Source: Bacillus sp. CHD6a (lineage in GTDB: Bacteria > Bacillota > Bacilli > Bacillales > Bacillaceae_I). Taken from it: a DNA stretch of 46,331 nt. The translations under genes and the position numbers were made by a program. The stretch's first letter is position 1. Each line of letters opens with the position of its first letter. The DNA lies in the NCBI RefSeq assembly GCF_001293645.1, contig NZ_LBMD01000030.1, positions 1-46,331 of the forward strand. The letters run 5' to 3'. Below are positions 19,158-29,599 of the stretch, one piece after another. A model generated the notes under the pieces. It did not search any database and was not told where the DNA came from. It worked only from the letters and a program-made list of their open reading frames with translations.

Positions 19158-21032
19158 ATGAGTACCCCTGATTCTTTATTAAGGAAGGAGAACACACCAT
19201 CTGTTGAATCTATCTCTAAGATTCAACTTATTATTGTGATCTCAGAGGAAGGAGATATTCAGTATGTTTCTTCCGCATGCGAAGCATTATTAGGATATGC
19301 CAAGAAGGATTTGATAGATACCAAGCTAGAGAATTGGATCAACTCAGAAGACCTATATTTAATAGAAAGCTTGATTTATCAGCCCTCCCACCAAACTCAC
19401 TGTTATTTTCGCATGAAAAAAAAGAATGGGGACCTTGTTTGGATGGAAGCCGTACTTTCTGAAGTCAAATCAAGTATGGGGGAAGAGAAAGAAATTGTTA
19501 TGATGCTCTCTCGTACATCGGATTATCAGAATTCCACGGATCCAGATAATAGAACGATCATCACGATGCCTACCAGTCAAAGGAAAATAAATGGAAACGG
19601 TATGAGTGAAGACCCACAAAAAGACGAGGATTATTCTGCCTATGACCTTATCGAATACCTTCCAAACGGTGTGTTCATTTTTGTTGATGGAGTCATTAAG
19701 TATGTAAATGAAGCCGGTACATCCATGCTTGGTGCTTCCCATAAAGAACAGATCATCGAGACCTCAGTTTATGAATACATAGAAGAAAATTATCATGAAA
19801 TTGTGGAAAAAAGAATTAAGTCTGTGCAACAAGGGTACCGAGTGGGGCAGATGGAACAACGCTGGAAGAGGTTTGATGGAAGAGCAATCGATGTGGAAAT
19901 CACGTCAAATCATACTACATTCAAGGGTAAACCGGCTTCTTTTGTAATGCTGGTAGATATATCACATCGGAAGAGTTTTCATAAAATTTTACAAAATAGT
20001 CGCGAACGGTTTCGAAAGCTCGTTCAGAATTCAATTGATACAATCGGAGTGATTTGTGAAGAAAAATGGACGTTTATCAATGAGTCTGGACTAAAGATGT
20101 TTGAAGTGGATAACTATGGAGAAATATTTGGGAAAACTGTTTATGCAAATCTTCCGAAAGGAGATTTTGAAAAGATATGGATAAAAGTACTCGAGCATCA
20201 TAAAGGAACGAAATTGCCGACATTTGAACAAGAGTGGAAGACAATGAAAGGAAACGCCATTCATACTGAGCTTGTGGGAATACCGACCACCTATTTAGGC
20301 AAAGATGCCGTGCAAGTCATTATACGGGACATCACAGAACGGAAACAAGCAGAAGCGTTAATGCTGCAATCGGAAAAACTTACGGTTGCTGGTCAATTGG
20401 CAGCCGGCATAGCGCACGAAATTCGTAATCCCCTTACAGCTATCAAAGGCTTTTTCAAACTTTTAGAAAGAGAGATGGAAGAAAAGAAGGAGTATTTTGA
20501 TATTATTGAATCGGAATTAAGTAGGATCGAACTTATTCTTAGTGAATTACTATTACTTGCGAAACCTCATCAAGTATACGTTCATCCGGTTTCCGTCCAT
20601 TCCCTGCTTAAGGATGTAACGACGCTTTTGGAAACGCAGGCGATCATGAGCAATGTGTGGTTTGATTTAAAATTAAAGGCGGAATTCCCTATTTTAAAAT
20701 GTGATGAGAACCAGATGAAACAGGTGTTTATTAATCTACTTAAAAATGGAATTGAAGCGATGCCAAATGGCGGTACCATGTATATTGATACAAAAAATGA
20801 GGAAGAGGATATTGTCATTACCTTGCGTGATGAAGGAACTGGAATTCCGGAAGACATAATCTCAAGACTGGGAGAGCCTTTTTTTACTACTAAAACGACT
20901 GGGACAGGGTTGGGGTTAATGATTACGTTTAATATCATAAAAAATCACCACGGTACCGTCCAGTTTTTCAGTGAAAAGAATGAAGGAGCTACGATAGAAG
21001 TTCGTTTTAAAAAGGTAAATAGTAAAAAGTAA
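19158..21032 (+). CDS. soluble multi-PAS sensor histidine kinase (sporulation-kinase type)
   Basis: A 624-residue kinase without membrane helices. It has three PAS domains (about residues 20-122, 160-272 and 280-390), a HisKA phosphoacceptor in AGIAHEIRNPLTAIKGF (about 420), and an HATPase domain with N box NLLKNGIEAMPNGG, G1 DEGTGIP and G2 GTGLGLMI. This layout matches KinA/KinE-like kinases that feed phosphate into the Spo0F-Spo0A phosphorelay; it is an orphan here with no adjacent response regulator, which fits. GGGAGG precedes the ATG at 19158. The ligand sensed is unknown. Confidence 0.88.
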   Translation: MSTPDSLLRKENTPSVESISKIQLIIVISEEGDIQYVSSACEALLGYAKKDLIDTKLENWINSEDLYLIESLIYQPSHQTHCYFRMKKKNGDLVWMEAVLSEVKSSMGEEKEIVMMLSRTSDYQNSTDPDNRTIITMPTSQRKINGNGMSEDPQKDEDYSAYDLIEYLPNGVFIFVDGVIKYVNEAGTSMLGASHKEQIIETSVYEYIEENYHEIVEKRIKSVQQGYRVGQMEQRWKRFDGRAIDVEITSNHTTFKGKPASFVMLVDISHRKSFHKILQNSRERFRKLVQNSIDTIGVICEEKWTFINESGLKMFEVDNYGEIFGKTVYANLPKGDFEKIWIKVLEHHKGTKLPTFEQEWKTMKGNAIHTELVGIPTTYLGKDAVQVIIRDITERKQAEALMLQSEKLTVAGQLAAGIAHEIRNPLTAIKGFFKLLEREMEEKKEYFDIIESELSRIELILSELLLLAKPHQVYVHPVSVHSLLKDVTTLLETQAIMSNVWFDLKLKAEFPILKCDENQMKQVFINLLKNGIEAMPNGGTMYIDTKNEEEDIVITLRDEGTGIPEDIISRLGEPFFTTKTTGTGLGLMITFNIIKNHHGTVQFFSEKNEGATIEVRFKKVNSKK

Positions 21033-21129
21033 TACTTTCGTACTAGTTGTATATTTCTTTTACCTAATAGCAACCACGCTGTAAATCGCTTATGATAAAA
21101 GAGTACTTTATTTGTTGATAAAGTACAGT

Positions 21130-21183
21130 AGAACTTCAGTTGGGAAGTGTTTATCATTATGCCAGCTGGAGTTCTATTTTGGT
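21130..21183 (+). terminator. terminator after the PAS kinase
   Basis: AGAACTTCAGTTGG and CCAGCTGGAGTTCT pair at all 14 positions (two G-T pairs) around an 18-base loop and are followed by ATTTTGGTTT. The T-run is weak. Confidence 0.6.
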
Positions 21184-21216
21184 TTCTAAAAACTTTACAA
21201 CTTTTATAACTACAAA

Positions 21217-23079
21217 ATGATCAGGATGGTTGATAAGATGCAGATGCACTGGAAGGGATATCACGTCTCTCAACTATATATGGGGCTTATTTCACTTATA
21301 GGATTGTTATTGTTTGGTTATCATTTGGTGGTACACCAAAGTGTCACTATTTCTTTGACACTCGTATTGTTGGTGGTATTCCTTTTTATCTGTGAATATT
21401 ACCCAATGCCTATGCCAAGGGGTCAAAGTACTTTAACATTTCCCATCATTTATATGATGTATGTGGTTTTTGGAATAGATTTAGTCATTCTTATATATGC
21501 GCTGACGGTCCTTGTTATTAATTTCATTCACCGGAGGCCATTGCGGATCCTTTTTTTTAATCCTGCCCAATTAATCATAAGTTTTTATCTTGCGCATATC
21601 ATTCACCGTTTTATTTTAGAAAAGATTGTGGTCTCGCAATACTCCTCTCTTACAATTGAAATAGTAGGTTTTTTTCTCATCATTTCTTTCTTTTATCTCA
21701 TTAATAATTTTATTGTCGACATTGTGTTATGGTTACGTCCTGAAAAATACCCTCTACGTTTTTGGATAGGGAAAAATCAAGGGGAAATAATCAGTTATGC
21801 CATTGCCTTTGTTTACGGTTGTTTGATTCATTATCTTGGAAGTCAAAACCGTGGGGAAGTGGACAGTTTTTCTTTTTTCTTCTTTTTCTCCCCACTTGTT
21901 GGATTATCATTGCTCAGCTCCATCATTGCGAGGTTAAAGGTGGAGAAGAACCGTATTAAGGCATTGTTCGACTTTTCTTCTGAGTTAAATAAATCACTTA
22001 CCTCTCAAAGTTGGGAGGGCCTAATTAAGAAATTGATTGGTGATATAATGATACATGAGGACTGCGTACTGTTTCTTAGAACGCAAGAAGGAAAATGGGA
22101 ACTCACCACGTTAAATGGCAGGCTGATGTCCCCATTAATCGAAAAAGAAGTATTTTTTCAAATGGAGAGCCTGGAGAGTCTGATGGTCTTTGATAGAAAA
22201 GATTCAGATATGGGCCCATTGTCTCCTTATATTCGTACACAATCCAGATCAGTGTTATACGCTCCCTTATTAGTTGAAAATGAGGTGATTGGTTGTTTTG
22301 TCGTAACTAAAACTCGTACAAAAAGCTTCACGATAGAGGACACGAGGGCTGTTGCAACAATCGCCAATCAATTGGCAAGTTTTTTTAAAACGAAGCAACT
22401 TCTCAAAGAACAGGAGCAAAGGGTAATTCTTGAAGAACGGAACAGGATTGCTCATGATATCCATGATGGTATAGCACAATCACTTGCCGGAGCGGTCATG
22501 AAACTTGACACATCCATCAGGAAATTAGACACGGATCCCCATTCTGCAAAACAATTGATATCGGACAGTAATAAACAGTTAAGGGATAGTTTGAAAGATG
22601 TCAGAGATTCCATTTATGCGTTAAAACCTTACCCAACAGAGAAGCTGGGATTTCATACTGCAATTGAAAGAAAAATTAAAGAATTAAAGAAAGATCAAAC
22701 ACTCACTCTGAACATTGAATTGGAGATTAGAGGAGAAAGAGGCCCTATAAGTCCCATGACAGAAAAGGTAATGTTTGATGTATTCCAAGAAAGTGTACAA
22801 AATTGTATTAAACATGCGAAAGCAACGAAATTACACATTTTAGTAAGCTACAAAAGGGATCATATATTATTAAAAATGACGGATAATGGGATTGGATTTT
22901 CGCTCTACCATGCCATGATTAAAGCAATGAATCAGCCGCATTATGGAATACTTCAAATGAACGAATCAGCCGAAAAAATTGGTGCTGCCCTTCAGATTGA
23001 GAGTAAAACAAATGAGGGGACAGAGATAATACTGACAGTACCTAAACTTGGATTGGAGGGGACGACTCAAAATGATTAA
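21217..23079 (+). CDS. membrane GAF histidine kinase, NarL/ComP type
   Basis: This 620-residue sensor kinase has seven or eight membrane helices in the first 240 residues, a GAF domain (about 255-395), a HisKA_3 block ERNRIAHDIHDGIAQSLAGAV (about 408-428) and an HATPase domain with DNGIGF. It probably phosphorylates the regulator encoded next, whose start overlaps its stop by 8 bases. The ATG at 21217 has no good ribosome site; the in-frame ATG at 21238 is nine bases after AGGATGG and may be the true start. The signal is unknown, and no peptide-pheromone genes are nearby. Confidence 0.87.
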   Translation: MIRMVDKMQMHWKGYHVSQLYMGLISLIGLLLFGYHLVVHQSVTISLTLVLLVVFLFICEYYPMPMPRGQSTLTFPIIYMMYVVFGIDLVILIYALTVLVINFIHRRPLRILFFNPAQLIISFYLAHIIHRFILEKIVVSQYSSLTIEIVGFFLIISFFYLINNFIVDIVLWLRPEKYPLRFWIGKNQGEIISYAIAFVYGCLIHYLGSQNRGEVDSFSFFFFFSPLVGLSLLSSIIARLKVEKNRIKALFDFSSELNKSLTSQSWEGLIKKLIGDIMIHEDCVLFLRTQEGKWELTTLNGRLMSPLIEKEVFFQMESLESLMVFDRKDSDMGPLSPYIRTQSRSVLYAPLLVENEVIGCFVVTKTRTKSFTIEDTRAVATIANQLASFFKTKQLLKEQEQRVILEERNRIAHDIHDGIAQSLAGAVMKLDTSIRKLDTDPHSAKQLISDSNKQLRDSLKDVRDSIYALKPYPTEKLGFHTAIERKIKELKKDQTLTLNIELEIRGERGPISPMTEKVMFDVFQESVQNCIKHAKATKLHILVSYKRDHILLKMTDNGIGFSLYHAMIKAMNQPHYGILQMNESAEKIGAALQIESKTNEGTEIILTVPKLGLEGTTQND

Positions 23080-23713
23080 CGTCATGCTTGTAGACGATCA
23101 TGCTATATTACGGGACGGTTTGAAAACCATCATTTCCTTGGAAAGTGACATGAAAGTTATTGGTGAGGCAACAGGAGAGAAAGAAATGGACGAGCTCCTA
23201 CAAAGACAACGTCCTCATGTAATTGTCATGGATATTAATATGCCAGATAAGGACGGCATTGAACTCACAAAAAAAGTGAAAAAAGAATATCCGGAGATAA
23301 AAGTGTTAATCCTGACAATGTATAAACATGACGAGTATTTTTTATCTGCCATCAGGGAAGGCGCAGATGGATATCTTTTGAAAGATTCTCATTCTGATCA
23401 GGTTATAGATGCAATAAGAACGGTAAATAGAGGGGAATCCATTATTCACCCTGCCATGACCAAAAAATTGATTGATTATCATCAACAAGGAATTCAACAA
23501 TCAGAGGACACAACGACTCTTACGGAAAGAGAGCAGGAAGTGCTTGTGTGTTTAGTAGAGGGATTATCTAATAAAGAAATTGCGCAACGTCTATATATTA
23601 GCGATAAAACGGTTAAAATACATGTAAGTAAAATATTTAAAAAGCTAAATGTGAAGAGCCGTTCACAAGTTGTTATCTATGCGGTGCAACATAAACTGGT
23701 GTCTCTTCCATAA
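23072..23713 (+). CDS. NarL/LuxR-type response regulator
   Basis: A 213-residue regulator. The receiver domain has acidic pocket DDH (residues 8-10) and phosphoacceptor Asp in VIVMDINMPDKDG (about 54). The C-terminal LuxR helix-turn-helix reads LTEREQEVLVCLVEGLSNKEIAQ. The frame extends back to TTG at 23048, but GGAGGGG and the family start (MINVMLVDDHAI) point to the ATG at 23072. It overlaps the kinase gene and is its evident partner. Targets are unknown; the adjacent transporter is a candidate. Confidence 0.93.
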   Translation: MINVMLVDDHAILRDGLKTIISLESDMKVIGEATGEKEMDELLQRQRPHVIVMDINMPDKDGIELTKKVKKEYPEIKVLILTMYKHDEYFLSAIREGADGYLLKDSHSDQVIDAIRTVNRGESIIHPAMTKKLIDYHQQGIQQSEDTTTLTEREQEVLVCLVEGLSNKEIAQRLYISDKTVKIHVSKIFKKLNVKSRSQVVIYAVQHKLVSLP

Positions 23714-23828
23714 ATGTCTTCTGTTAGTGTAATATAGCCATCTCCAGACTTTACAGAAAATTCCCTATACATTTTCAGTAAAGGATAGTATCATAATAGA
23801 CTAATCTTTTAAATAGGAGTTATAAACT

Positions 23829-25175
23829 ATGAAACAACATGAGCAATGGACATCAAAAGTTGGCTTTATCTTAGCAGCAGCTGGATCAGCAATAGGTTTA
23901 GGGGCCATATGGAAGTTTCCATATATGGCCGGTACAAATGGAGGGGGAATATTTTTTCTTTTATTTATTCTTTTCACCATTCTCATAGGTGCACCGATGC
24001 TTTTGGCAGAATTTATCGTGGGAAGATCTACCCAAAAGGACGCCATTACAGCGTATAAAACTTTAGCACCGAAAAAGAAGTGGTATTTGATCGGTGTGCT
24101 TGGAGTAAGTGCATCCTTTATTCTTTTATCTTTTTACAGTGTGGTAGGCGGATGGATTGTCACTTATTTGTGGAAAAGTGTGACAGGCGGTTTAGCTCAA
24201 TTTTCTTTAGAGCAATATGGGTCATTATTTGAGCAGACGATAGCAAATCCAATCCAAGTGTTAATTGCACAATTCATTTTTTTAGGGATTACGATTTGGG
24301 TCATCCAGGCTGGGGTACAAAGTGGAATTGAAAAAGCCAGCAAGATTTTAATGCCATTATTATTTATTATTTTTATTGTATTGTTGGTAAGATCACTCAC
24401 TTTGGAGGGTGCAGCAGAAGGGATCTTGTATTTTTTACAGCCTGATCCATCCTTAATTACCCCAAATACATTCCTAATGGCACTCGGACAAGCTCTGTTT
24501 TCTCTTAGTGTTGGTATTTCCATTATGGTAACGTACAGCTCTTACTTGGAGAAAGGAGAGAACCTAGTACGATCGGCTGGGTCTGTAGTTGGACTTAACA
24601 TTATCATTTCCCTTCTTTCCGGTTTAGTAATTTTCCCTGCTGTTTTTGCGCTAGGACTGCAGCCGGATGAAGGTCCTGGTCTTGTCTTCGTCGTTTTACC
24701 AGCGGTGTTTGATCAACTGCCGTTTGGTGGGTTGTTCTTAACAATGTTTCTAGTCTTACTATTATTCGCTACCTTGACTTCAGCTTTTTCTATTTTAGAG
24801 ATTATTGTTGCAGTCATCGTAAAAGGTAATCAAGAAAAAAGAAGAAGGATAGCAGTCATAACGGGTTTAATTATTTTTGTTATGGGTATTCCTTCTGCAC
24901 TATCCTTTGGAGTACTATCTGACATAACTATATCAGGTCTTCTGTTCTTTGATGCGGCTGATTTTTTAGTGAGTAATATAGGCCTCCCATTGGGTGCCTT
25001 GTTGATCTCATACTTTGTGGGACATCGTATTCCTAGGAGCATATTAGAGGATGAATTCTTCCAAGGTTCTACCGTTAAAAAAGGATTGTTTCAAATATGG
25101 TATTTCCTCATCAGATATGTGATTCCTATATCTATCTTACTTGTTTTCCTTCAATCCTTAGGAGTTTTTGAATGA
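23829..25175 (+). CDS. sodium-dependent SNF/NSS-family transporter
   Basis: This 448-residue protein of about 11 helices resembles the neurotransmitter:sodium symporter family, whose bacterial members import amino acids with Na+. The start [26 protein letters not shown] is the family signature, including the unwound helix 1 that binds Na+ and substrate. An 11-helix length is common for such bacterial proteins (YhdH/YocR-like). It has its own terminator. The location beside a two-component system suggests, but does not prove, regulation by it. Confidence 0.92.
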   Translation: MKQHEQWTSKVGFILAAAGSAIGLGAIWKFPYMAGTNGGGIFFLLFILFTILIGAPMLLAEFIVGRSTQKDAITAYKTLAPKKKWYLIGVLGVSASFILLSFYSVVGGWIVTYLWKSVTGGLAQFSLEQYGSLFEQTIANPIQVLIAQFIFLGITIWVIQAGVQSGIEKASKILMPLLFIIFIVLLVRSLTLEGAAEGILYFLQPDPSLITPNTFLMALGQALFSLSVGISIMVTYSSYLEKGENLVRSAGSVVGLNIIISLLSGLVIFPAVFALGLQPDEGPGLVFVVLPAVFDQLPFGGLFLTMFLVLLLFATLTSAFSILEIIVAVIVKGNQEKRRRIAVITGLIIFVMGIPSALSFGVLSDITISGLLFFDAADFLVSNIGLPLGALLISYFVGHRIPRSILEDEFFQGSTVKKGLFQIWYFLIRYVIPISILLVFLQSLGVFE

Positions 25176-25183
25176 AAGAAGAG

Positions 25184-25211
25184 CGCTGGGCATAAAGTCC
25201 GGCGTTTTTTT
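25184..25211 (+). terminator. terminator after the SNF transporter
   Basis: CGCTGGGC and GTCCGGCG pair fully (with G-T pairs) around a 5-base loop, followed by seven T. Confidence 0.8.
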
Positions 25212-25367
25212 GTGTCTTAAAACAGTCACTTACAACTAAAGTAGTAATCAAAATAGTACAGAAACTCTGTTTTTTTACAACGTATGCCTAATAGAAAGTC
25301 ATATAAGGATGTGAAAGAATGGGGTATATAGTCTAATAATTAATAAAATTCAGAAAGGGGTTAAGTG

Positions 25368-26795
25368 ATGAAAGGAAAAGTTTCTGTTTTTACCATTGGA
25401 ATTCTTGTACTAGGCTTGATAATGAATGCGATTTGGTTGCAAGGTTCGCAGCTTGTCTATGCCGATCCTGGTGTGGTTGAGAAAATGGATGAGAAGTTGA
25501 CGCATATTTTTGCAACACAGGAAGGTCCAGTGGAGGTAATCATTACGTTTGACAGCCAAGACGGAATAACCTCCCCCATTGTTGGGCTCCTTGAAGACAT
25601 TGGAATTAACCAAGCTGTTACATTTAATAGCTTACCTTTTGTAGGTGCTATCGCAACGAAGGAGCAGGTTGATCAAATAGTGACATGGGATAATGTGATC
25701 TCTGTTTATTACAATCAAACGCTGCAATATGAAAACGATGCTGCCACTACATACACAGGCGTGGATAAAGTTCGTACGGACTCTAATATCCAAAAAATGA
25801 ATAATGGGATGCCTGTGAGTGGAAAGGGTATTGGCATAGTTATTAACGATAGTGGTGTCGATGGAACACACAATGATTTAAAGTTTGGTAGAAACCTAGT
25901 ACAAAATGTTCTAGGTAGCACAAATCTTAATGGGGTTACAGGAATTCTCCCAATATCGTATGTGGAAAATGTACCAAATACTGATTCAAGTTCTGGGCAT
26001 GGCACACATGTAGCTGGTACCGTTGGTGGAACAGGAGCTATGTCGGGAGGGAAATACGAGGGAGTGGCACCTGGAGCTAATTTGATTGGATATGGTTCTG
26101 GAGCAGTTGTTGCGATGCTAGATACACTAGGTGGATTTGACTATGCGCTCACTCATCAGCAGGAATACAACATACGAATCATTACAAATTCTTGGGGTGC
26201 AACAAGTGATGCGGGTACAAACTTTGATCCCGGCAATCCAATCAATATTGCCACTAAAAAGTTATATGATCGAGGAATCATTACTGTATTCTCTGCAGGG
26301 AACTCAGGGCCAAATGAAGCAACGATTTCTGGAAATTACAAAAAAGCTCCTTGGGTTATCACAGTAGCAGCGGGTGATATGGATGGGAAGCTTGCTAATT
26401 TTTCATCACGAGGGAAGAAAGGAATGGGAGGCTCTGTTGTAATAGATGGGACGGAGTATAAATGGGAAGACCGCCCTACTGTAACTGCACCGGGTGTAGA
26501 CATTGTCTCTACAAGAGTATTTACACCTCTATCTGCACTAAGCGCACAAAAAGATCTGGAATATATTTCACCAGCGCACTTACCATACTACACAACGTTC
26601 AGTGGAACATCGATGGCTGCTCCTCATGTTGCAGGAATCATTGCATTATTGTTAGAAGTGGATCCAACCTTAGATGCAATGGAGATCAAAGAAATGTTGG
26701 AAGACACAGCGACAACAATGCAAGGATATGAAAAATGGGAAACGGGTGCCGGTTATGTGGATGCCTACAAAGCTGTCTTAAAGGCAATGCAATAA
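25368..26795 (+). CDS. secreted S8 (subtilase) serine protease, short form
   Basis: A 475-residue exported protease. It has a signal peptide (about residues 1-31, ending VYA), a propeptide-like region with VEVIITFDS (about 50-115), and an S8 domain with Asp in NDSGVDGTH (about 161), His in GHGTHVAGT (about 210), Asn in SAGNSG and Ser in GTSMAAPHVAG (about 417). Unlike its paralogue downstream it ends right after the protease domain. The start is the ATG at 25368; the preceding GTG at 25365 crowds the AGAAAGGGG site. It forms an operon with the next gene, 27 bases away. Confidence 0.9.
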   Translation: MKGKVSVFTIGILVLGLIMNAIWLQGSQLVYADPGVVEKMDEKLTHIFATQEGPVEVIITFDSQDGITSPIVGLLEDIGINQAVTFNSLPFVGAIATKEQVDQIVTWDNVISVYYNQTLQYENDAATTYTGVDKVRTDSNIQKMNNGMPVSGKGIGIVINDSGVDGTHNDLKFGRNLVQNVLGSTNLNGVTGILPISYVENVPNTDSSSGHGTHVAGTVGGTGAMSGGKYEGVAPGANLIGYGSGAVVAMLDTLGGFDYALTHQQEYNIRIITNSWGATSDAGTNFDPGNPINIATKKLYDRGIITVFSAGNSGPNEATISGNYKKAPWVITVAAGDMDGKLANFSSRGKKGMGGSVVIDGTEYKWEDRPTVTAPGVDIVSTRVFTPLSALSAQKDLEYISPAHLPYYTTFSGTSMAAPHVAGIIALLLEVDPTLDAMEIKEMLEDTATTMQGYEKWETGAGYVDAYKAVLKAMQ

Positions 26796-26822
26796 ACTAA
26801 TCATAGGAAAAGAGGGGAAATG

Positions 26823-29276
26823 ATGAAAAAATGGTTTGCTGTTGTATGTGCGGTATTGTTAATGCTGAGTTCACTTGCTAGTGTAAATGCCCAAGGAGAA
26901 GCTCCTTCCTCCATAGTGGATGAAAAAGTATGGTCTGTTTTAAATGATGCGACAAGTACTGCTCAAATTATTATTACCTTTAATGGAGACCAGAAACCAA
27001 CAGCCACTCAGGTTGATTTGTTGAATGAGCTTGGAGTTGCTAAAGCAGTTACCATGAATGAATTACCTATCGCAGGGGCTGTGGCAACAAAGGCGCAGGT
27101 CGAAGCATTGGCAAAATCTTCGGAAGTAAGATCTATCTATCTAAATGAAAAGGTAATGTTCTATAACGCAGAATCAACAGATATTACAGGTGTGAACAAA
27201 GTAAGAACTGACAAGGAAATGACAAAGGGGAACGGCGGTATGCCTATTTCGGGTAAAGGGATAGGGGTAGTCGTGAATGATAGTGGAGTGGATGGCACGC
27301 ATAAAGATCATGAGTTTGGCCGCAATCTTGTCCAGAATGTGCTTGGTTCCACTAATCTACAGGGGATAACTGGAATTCTGCCAATCTCTTATACGGAAAA
27401 TGTACCAAACACAGATACAAACTCTGGTCACGGCACACATGTCGCGGGAACGGTTGGCGGTACAGGAGCGATGTCTGGAGGGAAATACGAGGGAGCCGCT
27501 CCAGGTGCTGATTTGATCGGATACGGTTCTGGAGGTGCGTTGTTCGTACTTGACGGAATAGGGGGCTTTGACTACGCCATTACGCATCAACAGGAATATG
27601 GAATTAGAGTCATTACGAATTCATGGGGATCCAGTGGTGATTTTGATCCAAACCATCCAATAAATGTAGCGAGTAAAAAAGCCTATGATAGAGGGATTGT
27701 TGTGTTGTTTGCTGCTGGCAATGAAGGACCTGCCGAAAATACACACAATCCTTATGCAAAAGCACCTTGGGTCATTTCTGTTGCAGCCGGAGTGAAGGAC
27801 GGAACGCTAGCTGATTTCTCTTCCCGTGGAACGAAAGGCGTTGGAGGAACTTTCAGTATGGACGGTGAGGAATGGACATGGGAAGATAGGCCAACCATTA
27901 CTGCTCCAGGTGTAGATATCGTTTCTACGAGAGTAGTGGCCCCGCTTTCAGCATTGGCGGCAGAAAAAGATGCGGAACTAATTGAACCTCAACATCTTCC
28001 ATACTATACGAGTATGAGTGGTACATCGATGGCTACACCACATGTGGCAGGAATTGTGGCTTTGATGCTGGAAGCTGATACAAGCTTATCTCCAGGTGAG
28101 GTAAAAGAAATTATTCAACAAACAGCTACTAATATGCCAGGATATGAAGCTTGGGAAGTCGGAGCAGGTTATGTGAACGCTTTTGCTGCGGTTGATGCCT
28201 CTCTTTCTAAGAATAAAGCATATGGATCTACATTAAAATGGAATCAAACCTTCCACTCCAATGTGGAAACGTCAACAACGAGGGAAGACCTACAAATAGA
28301 ATACTCCACGCTTACGGGAGGCGTTTATGAATTTTCCGTCGAAGAAGGATTGACCAGCCTTCTTGCACGAGTAGATGGAAAAGGTGTGATGGAGGCTACA
28401 GGAAATCCTGTTAACCTTGTCTTAACTGCTCCAGATGGAACAGAGTACAGTTCTGGTGTCAGTTTGTTATTTCCATTGTATTCTGATCGTGTAGTACTGG
28501 TTGATTCCCCGCAATCAGGTACATGGAAAGCGGAGATCAGAGGACTTCGAGGTGCCGAGCTTAACCCTATCGGAATAGCTTTACCTGAAACTGTAGAAGG
28601 GTCTTTAACTTTTACGAAAATTGAAGGATTTTCAGGCTTAAATGATATAAGCGGTCACCCTGCAGAAGAAGCTATTAAGCAGGGAGTGAATGAAAAACTA
28701 TTCGATGGGAACAAAAATGGCGATTTTAAACCTGATGCAAAATTGACTAGATTAGATCTTGCGAAATACTTAGTAATGGGAGCGGAAATTAGGCAGTCAT
28801 TACCGAACGTACCGAGCTTTGCAGATGTCTCAAATGCAGATTTGGCTTTTGCAGAAGCAGTAATGGCAAAAGGAGCAGCTTTTAGAGATCAAGCACAGAA
28901 GAATAACGGAGTAATGTTACCAAAGCAAGATGGAAAATTCGTGCCTAAAGGTACATTAACCAAAGCGGAATTGGCATACTCCCTAGTCCAAAGCTTAGGA
29001 CTTGAAAAAGAGGCGTTAGCCCATTCTGGTGATATTAAAGTGACATATAAGAATGAACAAGTAGTGTTAAAGGATCAAGGTGATATACCAGAGAATTTAA
29101 AAGGGTATGTGCAAGTGGCTCTAAACCTTAATATTTTGAACGCCAATTTCTCTGTAACACAGGGGAGATATGACCTGGAACCAAAAATTGAGGCTACTTT
29201 TAATGGGAAGCAAGAAGTGACTAGAGGAGACTTCGCTGTAGCATTTACTAGATATTACAATGTGTTCTTTAATTAA
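26823..29276 (+). CDS. S8 serine protease with C-terminal S-layer homology region
   Basis: An 817-residue surface protease, paralogous to the gene upstream over its first 460 residues. It has a signal peptide (to about NAQG), a propeptide-like part, and catalytic Asp (NDSGVDGTH), His (GHGTHVAGT) and Ser (GTSMATPHVAG). After that come a beta-rich domain (about 465-595) and SLH-type repeats (FSGLNDISGHPAEEAIKQG, the PSFADVSNADLAFAEAV block and a last TRGDFAVAFTRY). SLH modules bind pyruvylated wall polymers, so the enzyme is probably held on the cell surface. ATG codons at 26820 and 26823 are adjacent; the second is better spaced from GAGGGG. Confidence 0.9.
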   Translation: MKKWFAVVCAVLLMLSSLASVNAQGEAPSSIVDEKVWSVLNDATSTAQIIITFNGDQKPTATQVDLLNELGVAKAVTMNELPIAGAVATKAQVEALAKSSEVRSIYLNEKVMFYNAESTDITGVNKVRTDKEMTKGNGGMPISGKGIGVVVNDSGVDGTHKDHEFGRNLVQNVLGSTNLQGITGILPISYTENVPNTDTNSGHGTHVAGTVGGTGAMSGGKYEGAAPGADLIGYGSGGALFVLDGIGGFDYAITHQQEYGIRVITNSWGSSGDFDPNHPINVASKKAYDRGIVVLFAAGNEGPAENTHNPYAKAPWVISVAAGVKDGTLADFSSRGTKGVGGTFSMDGEEWTWEDRPTITAPGVDIVSTRVVAPLSALAAEKDAELIEPQHLPYYTSMSGTSMATPHVAGIVALMLEADTSLSPGEVKEIIQQTATNMPGYEAWEVGAGYVNAFAAVDASLSKNKAYGSTLKWNQTFHSNVETSTTREDLQIEYSTLTGGVYEFSVEEGLTSLLARVDGKGVMEATGNPVNLVLTAPDGTEYSSGVSLLFPLYSDRVVLVDSPQSGTWKAEIRGLRGAELNPIGIALPETVEGSLTFTKIEGFSGLNDISGHPAEEAIKQGVNEKLFDGNKNGDFKPDAKLTRLDLAKYLVMGAEIRQSLPNVPSFADVSNADLAFAEAVMAKGAAFRDQAQKNNGVMLPKQDGKFVPKGTLTKAELAYSLVQSLGLEKEALAHSGDIKVTYKNEQVVLKDQGDIPENLKGYVQVALNLNILNANFSVTQGRYDLEPKIEATFNGKQEVTRGDFAVAFTRYYNVFFN

Positions 29277-29322
29277 TGATTTTATCTCAGGTATGTCAAC
29301 ATTTTGAAAAATAGGGTAGCAG

Positions 29323-29358
29323 AGAGAAGCTGATAAGATTCGGCTTCTCTTTTTATTT
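29323..29358 (+). terminator. terminator after the SLH protease
   Basis: AGAGAAGC and GCTTCTCT form an 8-bp stem, followed by TTTTATTT. The last eight bases are also the left copy of the target duplication of the element at 29359. Confidence 0.8.
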
Positions 29359-29599
29359 GGCTCTGTTAATTACCGCTGTTGATTTCCGCTAATGGCTTCG
29401 CTTTCCTAGGGGCTGACGTGAGCCTCGTCGGCTACGCCTGCGGGGTCTCCACCTAGCGCTATCTCCCTCAGGACAAGGAAGGCTTCTACAGCGAAACATC
29501 GAACGAAGAAAATGCGTAGCATTTTCGAGGAGTCTTCGCCTATCGCTCCAATCAACAGCTAGGTTGCTGCAATAATCAACAATATGCTTTAACAGAGCC
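29359..29599. mobile_element. MITE-like element, long form, with perfect 8-bp target duplication
   Basis: This 241-bp element has perfect 11-bp inverted ends GGCTCTGTTAA and TTAACAGAGCC. It is flanked on both sides by TTTTATTT (29351-29358 and 29600-29607). The core is the same CCGCTGTTGATTTCCGC to AATCAACAGC unit as in the other copies, with an extra segment containing the hairpin GAAAATGC-GTA-GCATTTTC. There is no coding capacity. GGC-type ends with 8-bp A/T-rich duplications are seen in ISL3 and IS1595 elements, one of which may supply the transposase. Confidence 0.85.

Noticed and set aside
21217-23713. ComP-ComA competence system
   Set aside because: Topology of the kinase is similar, but a GAF domain is present and no comQ or comX gene is adjacent.
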